37,556 nt of DNA from Pirellula sp. (GTDB lineage Bacteria > Planctomycetota > Planctomycetia > Pirellulales > Pirellulaceae): assembly GCA_021299695.1 (NCBI GenBank), contig JAJTEK010000029.1, forward strand, positions 1 to 37,556. The letters run 5' to 3'. Below the pieces are notes generated by a model. The model did not search any database. It saw only the letters and a program-made list of their open reading frames with translations, and was not told the DNA's origin. The number at the start of each line of letters is the position of its first letter. Within the stretch, counting starts at the first letter, position 1. A program made the translations under genes and the position numbers. Positions 18,862-26,873 of the stretch are shown here, piece after piece.

Positions 18862-20150
18862 CTCCCGACCGGCATGGGTTCTTTACCCCCGCTGCTCATC
18901 GCGGCGCTGCTCATCGCCGCTTCCTCGTCGCGAAGCGCATCGATCAAAGGCCAAAGCTCATCGACTTCGTCCTTGAAGAGATTCCCGATCAGGATATCGG
19001 TGATCAAGTGCTTCTTGTCGGGATGCTTGCGAACCAGTTGGGCAAAGTTCAACCCGTCGTAAAATGCTCGGACCAAATTCCTCATCCGATCCATGGCCTT
19101 GCGGTACTCGGGTTCCCAAGCCCTCAGGCGGGCTTCGGATGGGTCGTTGACATCGAGGGCGTCGGCGATCGCATCGCCTGCCATCTGAGCAGAGACCAGT
19201 GCGAGCAAAATCCCAGAGGAGTAAAGGGGGTCTAGAAAACCAAACGCATCGCCGACCAATACCCACCCGTCGCCTGCGGCTTGGCTGGCTTTGTAGGAGT
19301 ACTCCTTCATGATGCGATACTCGCCAACGCATTCGGCCCCAGCGATGCGTGGCTGAATGCCCGCGCAGCGTGCGACTTCCTCATGAAAGATTTTCTCAGG
19401 ATCCTTGGTCTCACGGTTCTTGAACAGGTAATCGAAGTCGGCAACCACCCCGACACTGACCACATCGTCGTGGAGCGGGATGTACCAAAACCATCCCTTT
19501 TTCCCTTGCGTTTGAATCACGATCGTGCCGCCGGAATCCAATCCAGGTTCTCGCTTTGCACCTTTGAAATAAGACCAAACGGCGGCCTTCTTCAAATCCG
19601 CATCCCACTCGCGCATGTTCATCCGGTCGATCAACATCGACGACTGTCCGCTCGCATCGACGACGACCTGGGAGTGCACGACCTGGGCTGGCCCATCACC
19701 GCATTTGACCTTCACCCCAACGACGCGGTCCCCTTGACGTTCGATGTCCAAAACCCTGGCCCCTTCGATCACTTCGACCCCATGCTCCCTGGCATTTTGC
19801 ATCAGCATATGGTCGAACTCGCTCCGCAGGACTTGCCAAGTCTGAGAGCGTTCGTGAGGATCGTACTCCTCGAACCGAAAGGGCTCCGAGAGTTTCCCGT
19901 GCTCGTTGATGAATTGCACGCCGTACTTCTTTGTGAAGTGACTTGATTTCATCTTCTCAAGCATCCCGATACGGCGGATGGTCCCATGGCAAAATGGGAT
20001 CAACGATTCGCCGACGTGGAACCTGGGAAAATGCTCCCGCTCGTAGACCCGTACCCGGTATCCACGCTGAGCTAGAATCGTGGCTGTCGCACAACCAGAA
20101 GGTCCACCGCCGATGACGATCACGTCTGGTTTTTCCACAGATTGAATCAT
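18858..20150 (-). CDS. flavin-dependent halogenase-like FAD oxidoreductase
   Basis: This 430-residue flavoprotein opens with the FAD-binding GGGPSGC (14-20) in a typical Rossmann start ([11 protein letters not shown]). It carries three marks of FADH2-dependent halogenases: a lysine in KKYGVQF (K75) aligning with the catalytic lysine of RebH/PrnA (KLGIRF), the WxWxIP motif (W220, W222, I224, P225), and the Fx.Px.Sx.G motif (F305, P308, S311, G313). Relatives that do not halogenate also exist in this superfamily, including geranylgeranyl-reductase-like enzymes, so halogenation is plausible but unproven. It lies 115 bases downstream of a MarR gene on the same strand. No flavin reductase or obvious natural-product genes are in the window. 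Confidence 0.85.
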
Positions 20151-20265
20151 AGTTCACCTCAATCGTTTCAATTGGCTATCTGGTTTTGCGGTACTTGATT
20201 TTGTGGCACACAGCAGGTTTCTGGGCATCCCAGGGGCATTTCCACTGGCGATTGCCGAAAGTCTC

Positions 20266-20745
20266 TTACCATTGTCCGTCGGGCGGTTCGTGGGGTTTTC
20301 TGGCTTTCCCAAGCAGTCGGCACAGAGTCGTGCGATCGGCTGGACTCAAATGTCCTAACTGGGAAACGTGCAGAGACTTGACAGGTTCTTGCATTTTTTC
20401 CAGCAATTCTTGGCCTTCGACTGTGATTTCGACAAGCACCGTTCGGCGGTCCTCCTCGGTCCGAACGCGTCGAACCCAACCACTTTGCTGCAACTTGTCG
20501 AGCATCCGAGTGATGTCCGGAGCGCGTGAAATGAGTTTGTTGGAAATCTGGAGTGTTGGGACCGAATCGGGTGCCGCCGCTTGGAGAATCCTCAGGACGT
20601 TGTATTGCTGGGACGTGATTTGCCATTTTCCGAAGAGTTCATCCTCGATCGCTTTGAGACGATCGTAAGTCCTCCACAACGAGAGATAAACCTCTTGCTC
20701 CTGAGAATCGAACTTGCGGTTGGTGGTCAACGACTCGCTACCCAT
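20266..20745 (-). CDS. MarR family transcriptional regulator
   Basis: This 159-residue winged-helix regulator shows the MarR pattern: an N-terminal dimerisation helix (EVYLSLWRTYDRLKAIEDE), the DNA-binding core (ITSQQYNVLRIL, LISRAPDITRMLDKLQQSGW) and the wing (VRRVRTEEDRRTVLVEIT), then C-terminal helices. MarR proteins often respond to phenolic or other small ligands and repress their own operon. The ATG at 20745 is chosen because a near-consensus promoter ends six bases before it; an upstream TTG at 20766 would lie inside that promoter. The halogenase-like gene follows on the same strand after 115 bases and is the likely target. Confidence in the family is high; the ligand is unknown. Confidence 0.92.
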   Translation of the reverse strand: MGSESLTTNRKFDSQEQEVYLSLWRTYDRLKAIEDELFGKWQITSQQYNVLRILQAAAPDSVPTLQISNKLISRAPDITRMLDKLQQSGWVRRVRTEEDRRTVLVEITVEGQELLEKMQEPVKSLHVSQLGHLSPADRTTLCRLLGKARKPHEPPDGQW

Positions 20746-20751
20746 GCTTCC

Positions 20752-20780
20752 ATAATAGTCGTCCAAACAACCATTGTCCA
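20752..20780 (-). promoter_or_regulatory. sigma70-type promoter of the MarR gene, apparently leaderless
   Basis: On the minus strand, TGGACA (20775-20780) and TATTAT (20752-20757) are separated by 17 bases. Transcription would start about six bases later, at or next to the A of the ATG at 20745, giving a leaderless mRNA. Confidence 0.5.
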
Positions 20781-20784
20781 GACA
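20761..20784. promoter_or_regulatory. direct repeat, candidate MarR operator
   Basis: GTCCAAACA (20761-20769) and GTCCAGACA (20776-20784) are direct repeats 15 bases apart. They cover the -35 box and spacer of the MarR promoter, a position suited to autorepression. Confidence 0.35.
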
Positions 20785-20909
20785 GGAAAAACGAGCGATT
20801 TGATGGAATCGATGGAATCGGCCCGTCGCAAAAAACCCGAAGGACCGTTACAAACCCGACAGACGATCCACCTTTGGAAACACTTGGCCGAGTTCGCCTC
20901 AAAAAGATT

Positions 20910-20938
20910 TTGGTTGGGCCCGATTCGCTAAGTATACT
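20910..20938 (+). promoter_or_regulatory. sigma70-type promoter of the small secreted protein gene
   Basis: TTGGTT (20910-20915) and TATACT (20933-20938) are 17 bases apart, close to consensus. The predicted start is near 20945, giving a leader of about 37 bases with a good ribosome-binding site. Confidence 0.6.
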
Positions 20939-20981
20939 TGCGAAACGTTTCCCCAACCTTGAAATGCATTTGGAGCAAAAA

Positions 20982-21224
20982 ATGCGAGGTCTACTTTCTG
21001 CTGCTTTTGTACTGGCAGTTTGCACATCTTTCTCGGTGGCCGAAGCCAAGCAATACACTCGTAAGATTCATGGGCGTGAGGTGGTAGTCCACACCAATCC
21101 AATCCCCGTGGTCCTTCATCGAATGGTTCCACCCCAGCATGGTCGACACATGACCGAAAGGGAACTCCAGCAGGGGAGGGCGCCGCAGCCTAACCGCTTT
21201 TTAGGGAACGTCCAGGGGCGTTAA
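20982..21224 (+). CDS. small secreted protein of unknown function
   Basis: This 80-residue protein has a clear signal peptide (MRGLLSAAFVLAVCTSF, then SVAEA before KQYTRK), leaving a mature peptide of about 57 residues. The mature part is basic and His-rich (KIHGREVVVHTNPIP, LHRMVPPQHGRHMTERE), with no cysteine pair and no recognised domain. The ATG at 20982 has GGAG seven bases upstream and a near-consensus promoter 44 bases upstream, so it is a real, probably well-expressed gene. A longer in-frame reading from 20874 would run through the promoter. Its stop shares TTAA with the stop of the convergent hydrolase gene. The His-rich mature region could bind metal, but this is a guess. Confidence 0.75.
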   Translation: MRGLLSAAFVLAVCTSFSVAEAKQYTRKIHGREVVVHTNPIPVVLHRMVPPQHGRHMTERELQQGRAPQPNRFLGNVQGR

Positions 21225-21958
21225 TTCGGCAAGTTCCAAGTCTGATCGACTTCGATCAACACCGGCTCGGCGTCGGTTTGCGAATCGATTTGTGCCGCCC
21301 AAGCTTTCTCGTCTTGGGCGATCGGTGGCCATGTGTTGAAATGCGTCGGCATGACGTATTGCGGATGCACAAACCGTGTCGCTTGGACGCTGTCATCGAT
21401 TCCCATGGTAAACAGATCGCCGATCGGGACGATGAACAACTCAACCGGTTTGCTCGCTACCCACTGCATGTCGCTGAACAATGCAGTATCTCCAGCGTAA
21501 TAGATACGTTTCGAGAGTGACTCGTGAATCGACAGGTCGAGCACCCAACCGCCGGCCGTCCCGCCGTAACTGCCGTCAGGAAGACTTGAGGAGTGCAGTG
21601 CGGGCACAAGTTGCATGCGACCGGCTGGGCAGCAGTAGCTACCTCCAAGGTTCATGCCGACGGTGTTTTCGACGCCATGTTGCTTGGTCAGCCAAGTTGC
21701 GATCTCGTAGTTGGCAAGGACCTGTGCTCCGCTCCTTTTGGCGATCGATGCAGCATCGGCGATATGATCGAAATGGCCATGAGAGATCAGAATATGGGTC
21801 GGGTGCATCTGCGATGGCTTGGTTTTCGCCATAGGATTCGATTCGAAAAACGGATCGATCAGCAGGTGGAACTTGCCGGTGCGAATGCTCCAGGTCGAAT
21901 GGCCATGCCAAGTGATCTGGATGCCCGAGTTGGATTGGGAACGGTTGGTTGTGCTCAT
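21221..21958 (-). CDS. metallo-beta-lactamase fold hydrolase (UPF0173 type)
   Basis: This 245-residue cytoplasmic protein has the MBL metal-binding motif SHGHFDHI (H60, H62, D64, H65), the N-terminal ITWHGHSTW strand typical of UPF0173 (UlaG/RomA-like) hydrolases, YYAGDTALF, and VMPTHFNTWP for the remaining ligands. These enzymes bind two metal ions; substrates are mostly unknown. GAGG seven bases before the ATG supports the start. It lies 38 bases downstream of the PhzF gene on the same strand, so the two probably form an operon. It ends on the TTAA shared with the small secreted protein gene. Confidence 0.9.
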   Translation of the reverse strand: MSTTNRSQSNSGIQITWHGHSTWSIRTGKFHLLIDPFFESNPMAKTKPSQMHPTHILISHGHFDHIADAASIAKRSGAQVLANYEIATWLTKQHGVENTVGMNLGGSYCCPAGRMQLVPALHSSSLPDGSYGGTAGGWVLDLSIHESLSKRIYYAGDTALFSDMQWVASKPVELFIVPIGDLFTMGIDDSVQATRFVHPQYVMPTHFNTWPPIAQDEKAWAAQIDSQTDAEPVLIEVDQTWNLPN

Positions 21959-21996
21959 GAAGGGACCTCGAGGTACTGGGTAGCCAGTGGGCTTGA

Positions 21997-22809
21997 TCAG
22001 GCCCCATTATAGCAACACGAACCCAGGGACTGGACATGCAAATGGCCTGTTGAGTAGGTGATCGCCCTGCCAGCGATCCCAACGCGATCCTGGCGTTGCT
22101 CGCAGAAGAGCTCCCCCCCACGCTTGGAAATCTGCCTTGCATGGAGCTGTGACTTGGACAATCGCCCGGCCCAATACGGAATCAGCGTGCTGTGGGCCGA
22201 ACCCGTCACGGGATCCTCGGGAACTCCAGCGCGTGGCGCAAAGAAACGCGAAACGAAATCGCAGTCTTTCCCCGGGGCCGTCGCGATGACTCCGATCGAA
22301 TCGAGCTGCATCAGTGCGTTCATGTCAGGACGAAGTTCGCGAACAATGCTCTCGCTATCAAAAACCGCAAGGTAGTCGCGGGCCTTGGCCGTGAAACTCG
22401 GCGCGATGCCTAGCCCCTGCTCGAGCAGCATCGGAGTCGGGCAGACCGTAGCTGGTCTGGATGGAAAATCGAGTTCCAAGAGTTCTTGATCCCTAGTGAC
22501 GGTCAATTCGCCGGCGCGCGTTTCGAAGCGGATGACCCGATCGCGATACCCCAAGTGCCGAAAGATCACATGTGCGGGCGCCAAAGTCGCATGCCCACAC
22601 AAATCCATTTCCATCGTGGGAGTGAACCATCGAAGCTCGAAACTGGAATCCCGCTGCACGACAAACGCGGTCTCAGGTAGATAGTTCTCTGCGGCGATCG
22701 ATTGCAAAACCGCATCGTCTAGCCATTGCGCTAGGAAGCAAACACCGGCGGGGTTGCCCGAAAAAATCTCACCGGTAAACGTATCTACTTGATAATAGGG
22801 GATGCTCAT
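21997..22809 (-). CDS. PhzF family phenazine biosynthesis-like isomerase
   Basis: This 270-residue protein has the PhzF fold of two similar halves. Motifs are VDTFTGEIFSGNPAGVC at the N-terminus, NYLPETAFV with the catalytic glutamate (E46), MDLCGHATLA, and GVPEDPVTGSAHSTL in the second half. PhzF proper isomerises a phenazine precursor, but most relatives have other, unknown substrates, and no phenazine genes are here. The ATG is backed by a strong purine-rich site (GGAAGGAAGG). Upstream of that, in what should be the transcribed leader, are tandem GAGCAC hexamers. It is probably co-transcribed with the downstream MBL hydrolase gene. Confidence 0.92.
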   Translation of the reverse strand: MSIPYYQVDTFTGEIFSGNPAGVCFLAQWLDDAVLQSIAAENYLPETAFVVQRDSSFELRWFTPTMEMDLCGHATLAPAHVIFRHLGYRDRVIRFETRAGELTVTRDQELLELDFPSRPATVCPTPMLLEQGLGIAPSFTAKARDYLAVFDSESIVRELRPDMNALMQLDSIGVIATAPGKDCDFVSRFFAPRAGVPEDPVTGSAHSTLIPYWAGRLSKSQLHARQISKRGGELFCEQRQDRVGIAGRAITYSTGHLHVQSLGSCCYNGA

Positions 22810-22839
22810 GCCTTCCTTCCGTGAGTTCGGGGGTGTCCT

Positions 22840-22870
22840 GTGCTCCGTGCTCGTGCTCGTGCTCGTGCTC
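22840..22870. repeat. tandem hexamer repeat GTGCTC
   Basis: One GTGCTC plus a base is followed by four perfect tandem GTGCTC units (22847-22870). On the PhzF coding strand this reads GAGCAC and lies upstream of the ribosome-binding site. The same four-copy array recurs at 27701-27724. Confidence 0.8.
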
Positions 22871-22966
22871 GATTCGATCTAGTATAGCAACCCGGCTCAT
22901 CGTTCTGCGAGTTCCCGCAAACCGCCTCGATCAACGATCGGCATGACCGCAGTTCAAACAGCCATC

Positions 22967-23023
22967 GAGTACGAGTACCGCTTCGCTGAGTACCGTCCGC
23001 CGCGGCGGACTGAGTACGAGTAC
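22967..23023. repeat. GAGTAC hexamer mosaic around a 16-base palindrome
   Basis: GAGTAC occurs twice at 22967-22978, once at 22988-22993 and twice at 23012-23023. Between them is the perfect palindrome GTCCGCCGCGGCGGAC (22995-23010). The element fills the intergenic space between the PhzF gene and the DUF1559-domain gene and encodes nothing visible. Confidence 0.75.
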
Positions 23024-23075
23024 GATGAAATCCAATGCGAGGCACGATCCGGTTCGTGAGGTATCTAGCCTGCTT

Positions 23076-24635
23076 TTACTCCAGATACACAACCTCACCT
23101 CCGTTGCGAGAGAACAGAGCAAGCCAGGTCTCTTTCGGTAGGTCGAGTTTCAAGCTCGTGACCGACCCATCAAACATCGCGATGACGGTCTTGCCATTGT
23201 AATTGCGAAGTTTGGCCGTCGGATTGGCCTCGTCAAACGCATACTCCTCAGGACTTGTCCAGGCAATGGCATGCTCACGTTCGAGTTCGACAAAGGCAAT
23301 TGTGTTGCTCGTACCGTCGGTGATGTTTCGGAATTGCATGGGCTCACTCTGCCCAAATACGGTCCTCTTGCCGACCGGTGCCACATAGGTGGTGTGATAG
23401 GGTTTGAGCTCCACCGTCTGGTTCATATCGGCAGTGGGGAGATAAATCGCTGGCATTTTGGCAAGAAGTTTGATGTTATGCGGACTATCCCATGCCTCAT
23501 CGAGTTTGAACTCTTGGTACAACTCATTAAATCCGATGAAAGGCAAAATATGCACACGCCAACTAAGCCCGCTTTTTTCTTTTGTCTTGGCCATGTTCAA
23601 GTAGGTCGGAAACGCTTGGTAGGCGCTTTGATAGTTGTGGAAACCTAATGCGAACTGCTTCATTCGATTCGAAGTTGTGGTTGCAGTAATTGGGGCCATA
23701 ACCGAACTTGCCACCATGGCTCCGAATTGCAAAAGGGATTGATTGTTCTCATCGTCTGTGAGCGACACGACGACACGATCACCTGAAAGCTCGGGTTTGA
23801 TCATCCCAGCCAAAACCGAGAGAGCCAAGGCGGATTCTTTGTCTGGGACCATTTTGTTGACAACCGTTCGGACCAGTTTGGGCAAATTCTTCGCAAAAAT
23901 TCTCGCCCCTTCCTCAGAACTCGACTGCACAACAATTCGCGCGGTTGCATTCTTGGTATCCAAACCGAGAGAAATCCATCGGACGCCCTCGAGCAACCAT
24001 TGTGCCGATCCACCTCCGAGCGCCTCGGGCAATTCGGGTTGGATCTCCTCCAATGTCTTGATCACGTAATGAGGCAATTGCATCACGCATTGGACGGGAA
24101 ACTCTCGGGTGGATTCCAACCCAGCCTGCCATTTCGAAGCTTGCTCGGCGGGCATTGCAGTCATTGTTTTTTCAGAAGTCGATACCAGGTCGGTACCGAT
24201 GTCGAGTTTCGTAAGCTCAAAAGTGGATCGATCCGCGATAGCGATCTCAGGCGCAAAGAGTTTTGCGATTTTTTCCAGATCTGAAGTCTGTACAGCCTTG
24301 GGAGTGGTAGCACGTAAATGCACTGCCGAGGTGAAGGGCATGTCGAGCGACAAGTACACCGTCTGCCCTTTAGCAAGCTCACGAATAGAAGCGAGATTGC
24401 GCTGGGACGCGTCGATCAAGGTTGCGATGGGCTTATCCTTGTGCTCTTGCTGCATCTGTTTGATCTTCTCTGGAATTGCGAGTTGATCGGTATGGACCTT
24501 GAGCAAAAGCATCGATGATGCATTGAGAGATTGCTGGGTTGGATCGGATGGATCCTGTCCCTGGCTCATTGCCACACCAACGAGCGTTAAGGCGACGGAA
24601 GCCAGTTGGCATACAAAAGTTGTTTTGAGGTTCAT
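23076..24635 (-). CDS. secreted DUF1559-domain protein with a non-pilin N-terminus
   Basis: The chosen ATG at 24635 gives 519 residues starting with a signal peptide (MNLKTTFVCQLASVALTLVG). An alternative ATG at 24740 forms an ATGA overlap with the upstream gene and adds 35 basic residues; it remains possible. Residues about 30-310 form a large domain I do not recognise. The C-terminal ~200 residues (from about 318) are DUF1559-like: NRMKQFALGFHNYQSAYQAF, LSWRVHILPFIGFNELYQEF, ITDGTSNTIAFVE, and the MFDGSVTSL ending. Most DUF1559 proteins begin with a type IV prepilin helix (FTLVELL type); this one does not. It is the last gene of the sigma-factor operon. Confidence 0.85.
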   Translation of the reverse strand: MNLKTTFVCQLASVALTLVGVAMSQGQDPSDPTQQSLNASSMLLLKVHTDQLAIPEKIKQMQQEHKDKPIATLIDASQRNLASIRELAKGQTVYLSLDMPFTSAVHLRATTPKAVQTSDLEKIAKLFAPEIAIADRSTFELTKLDIGTDLVSTSEKTMTAMPAEQASKWQAGLESTREFPVQCVMQLPHYVIKTLEEIQPELPEALGGGSAQWLLEGVRWISLGLDTKNATARIVVQSSSEEGARIFAKNLPKLVRTVVNKMVPDKESALALSVLAGMIKPELSGDRVVVSLTDDENNQSLLQFGAMVASSVMAPITATTTSNRMKQFALGFHNYQSAYQAFPTYLNMAKTKEKSGLSWRVHILPFIGFNELYQEFKLDEAWDSPHNIKLLAKMPAIYLPTADMNQTVELKPYHTTYVAPVGKRTVFGQSEPMQFRNITDGTSNTIAFVELEREHAIAWTSPEEYAFDEANPTAKLRNYNGKTVIAMFDGSVTSLKLDLPKETWLALFSRNGGEVVYLE

Positions 24636-24736
24636 TGAAGTGATTTTCCCTTTGTGTTTTGGTTTTCCAGAGGATTTATTCTGGGTTCGCACTGAAGCTG
24701 TGATGATCGTCGCTAAATGGTTTTGCAGTCGGTTGG

Positions 24737-26284
24737 TCATGGGCTGGCAGGCTGAGTACGCAGCTCGAGCTGATACTGCAAACCTGGATTTTCAGCCCCC
24801 TTGAGGGTTGCACCTGCGGCATGGATTGCATATTCAAACGGTCCGTTGGTCAGTGGATCGTAGGGTGCAGGAAGTTCCAGTTCGTCGAGTGTCGCTGGAA
24901 GTTTGTTATCGTGGGTGGCCAAATGATGCCGGATAGCTTCGGTCGTTTGCCACATTGCGAGTTGTTGCTGTGTTCTGAGCGACGCCCCCTGAGCCGCTTG
25001 CACCGCAGGAAGAAAAACCGAGGTGGGAAGCGTGATTAAACCATACCGCTGAGTCACTTCGGCAAGTTTCGACGCAGGTGCTTTCGCCTTATTGCGAGCG
25101 TTTTCCGGCAAAAAGCTATATTTGAATTCCTCGTCCCGATAGCGTTCGTAAAAGCGACGCATGGCAAGAAAGAAAATCTGCGCATTGGGTAGCTTGTCCA
25201 ATACTTCGCTGCTCATACCCTCAACCTCCACGAGATACTCACGGGCTATAGGCACGTTGGAACCGATCGCCAGGGTGATGCCCGCTTTACCCATCGACTC
25301 CAAACGGTCGAATGGTGCGCCAATACCTTGGATTGCAGAGGTAAACCGATCGATGAACTCACTCCAGTATCCATCCGGTTTTGGAATCGTATCGACCTCT
25401 CGCAAGGCTTTGACTTGTTCAAATAAGAATTCTCGCTCATAGGCCAGCGACTGCTCTATTTGGATCAAAGGTTTGGGCAATTGTGCAATCGCCCAATAGA
25501 GGTTCGGTGCAGCGGGATGTTCCGAAAGATAAAAAGCTTGCTGCAACCCGATGTTGACACATGCGGTTCCAACGAGATTCGACACCAAAAACGGCTCTTG
25601 GCAAAGGTGCGGTCCCATGGCGATCAACTGCCCGAGAATTTTGACGGCATCATCAATTCTGTTTTCCGCCATCGCCAGCATGTATCGCATCGCTTGGATG
25701 CGTGCAGTTTCGCGAATGGACTGAATCTCGGGCAGTAAGTAACCGACAGGATTCTCAACACTTTTGATCTGGCGATCAAAATCGCAATGCAACCTCGAAG
25801 CAGCTTCGTCGAGAAAAAGAGGTTGAAAAGACGTGTAGGCCAAATACTCTTTCATCTTTTCAACAGGGAGGTCCTTCACCTCTGTTTCAAGCCAAACGTA
25901 GGGAGCAAAGTCTCCTTCGCCTGCGGCTGCCCTCGAATCGTCTTCAAACTTTCGCTTGGCCTGCATTGCGGCAGTTTGCTCAAAGAATCCGCCCGCTTTG
26001 AGATAGTAAATGGCAGCGTTGCCCGGTTTGGCGTCAAAGGAATTCGGGATAAAACGAATGGAAAGTGCCGGCTTATGCTCGGCTTTGGGCACCAGCGTAA
26101 CGGTCCGGCGTGCCGTCGTGATCCTTCCCCTGAAATACTCCCACGCTCCCTCTCGACTGGCGAGCTGCTCTGAAGAGCCAGCCGCCGATTCTTGGGAATA
26201 GCTTTTGGACGGAACAACTGAAATCAGCATCGCGGCCATCATGCTGCGTTTCAAAAATTTGGATAAAGGTCTTTTGTTTAGCAT
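24737..26284 (-). CDS. secreted protein of unknown function in the sigma-factor operon
   Basis: This 515-residue protein begins with a signal peptide (MLNKRPLSKFLKRSMMAAML, probable cleavage near SKSYS-QE at 30). The body is mostly helical, with segments such as QAMRYMLAMAENRIDDAVKI and SLAYEREFLFEQVKALRE, and no enzyme motif that I know. Near the C-terminus, NKLPATLDELELPAPYDPLT followed by GPFEYAI resembles a short pattern seen at the ends of pseudopilin-like and other planctomycete proteins. It starts 46 bases after the membrane-protein gene and its stop overlaps a possible ATG of the DUF1559 gene, so the four genes probably share a transcript. Function is unknown. Confidence 0.8.
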   Translation of the reverse strand: MLNKRPLSKFLKRSMMAAMLISVVPSKSYSQESAAGSSEQLASREGAWEYFRGRITTARRTVTLVPKAEHKPALSIRFIPNSFDAKPGNAAIYYLKAGGFFEQTAAMQAKRKFEDDSRAAAGEGDFAPYVWLETEVKDLPVEKMKEYLAYTSFQPLFLDEAASRLHCDFDRQIKSVENPVGYLLPEIQSIRETARIQAMRYMLAMAENRIDDAVKILGQLIAMGPHLCQEPFLVSNLVGTACVNIGLQQAFYLSEHPAAPNLYWAIAQLPKPLIQIEQSLAYEREFLFEQVKALREVDTIPKPDGYWSEFIDRFTSAIQGIGAPFDRLESMGKAGITLAIGSNVPIAREYLVEVEGMSSEVLDKLPNAQIFFLAMRRFYERYRDEEFKYSFLPENARNKAKAPASKLAEVTQRYGLITLPTSVFLPAVQAAQGASLRTQQQLAMWQTTEAIRHHLATHDNKLPATLDELELPAPYDPLTNGPFEYAIHAAGATLKGAENPGLQYQLELRTQPASP

Positions 26285-26330
26285 CGATGGAACTCCTATT
26301 GGAATTGAGAAAGGGATTTTTCGTTAAGGC

Positions 26331-26873
26331 TCATATGGAGATCAGGTCATCGGATTCCATGAGCATCTTGAGCAACTGACGCTGCCCCTGGTACTTTGGG
26401 AATGAGTTAGCATTGGGTGTTGCGGAATCTTCTCTGGAGGTATGCGACGCTTCACCAGAGAACCGCCTGCTCCCGTTGACCGTATTTCGTCGCATCAGGG
26501 GCTGCAAAACATAGTCGTCATCCAAGTCGGTCGCGATGAATCGGCTGCTTCCTACCAAAAGCCCGTCTCCGAAAACACCCGGCTGCAGAGAGCCAAACGG
26601 GGTTGTTGTGGGCGAGTTTGGGGATAATGCCACCTTTTGAGTAACCTGATTTGGCGCAGCGATGGGAACTTCTCCATTCATGAGCTTAGTCCAAATCGCC
26701 GACACCAAGACGCCAGCAGCTAGCCCCATCAACCAAGAGATCAACGCAATTTTGAGCCAATTAGGATCTCTCGCTGGCAATTCCTTAGGAAATCGCTTTG
26801 GTGTGAGGGACTTTAGGTCCTGCTCGAATCGATCAAGACCCTCATCCATCGGAAACTTTGGTTCGATCATCAT
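26331..26873 (-). CDS. single-pass membrane protein, candidate anti-sigma factor
   Basis: This 180-residue protein has a short acidic/basic cytoplasmic head (EGLDRFEQDLKSLTPKRFP), one membrane helix at about 40-61 (LKIALISWLMGLAAGVLVSA), and a Ser/Thr/Pro-rich outer segment. Its ATG overlaps the sigma-factor stop by four bases, so translation is coupled. In planctomycetes a one-helix protein just after an ECF sigma gene is commonly its membrane anti-sigma factor, which fits here. There is no zinc-binding ZAS motif (HxxxCxxC), so if it binds the sigma factor it does so in another way. Function is inferred from layout and topology only. Confidence 0.65.
   Translation of the reverse strand: MMIEPKFPMDEGLDRFEQDLKSLTPKRFPKELPARDPNWLKIALISWLMGLAAGVLVSAIWTKLMNGEVPIAAPNQVTQKVALSPNSPTTTPFGSLQPGVFGDGLLVGSSRFIATDLDDDYVLQPLMRRNTVNGSRRFSGEASHTSREDSATPNANSFPKYQGQRQLLKMLMESDDLISI

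Noticed and set aside
19281-19946. 221-residue plus-strand frame inside the halogenase-like gene
   Set aside because: The minus strand carries the conserved FAD and halogenase motifs; this is its antisense shadow.
22840-23030. Possible CRISPR array
   Set aside because: The repeats are 6 bases long and contiguous, with no regular spacers and no cas genes.
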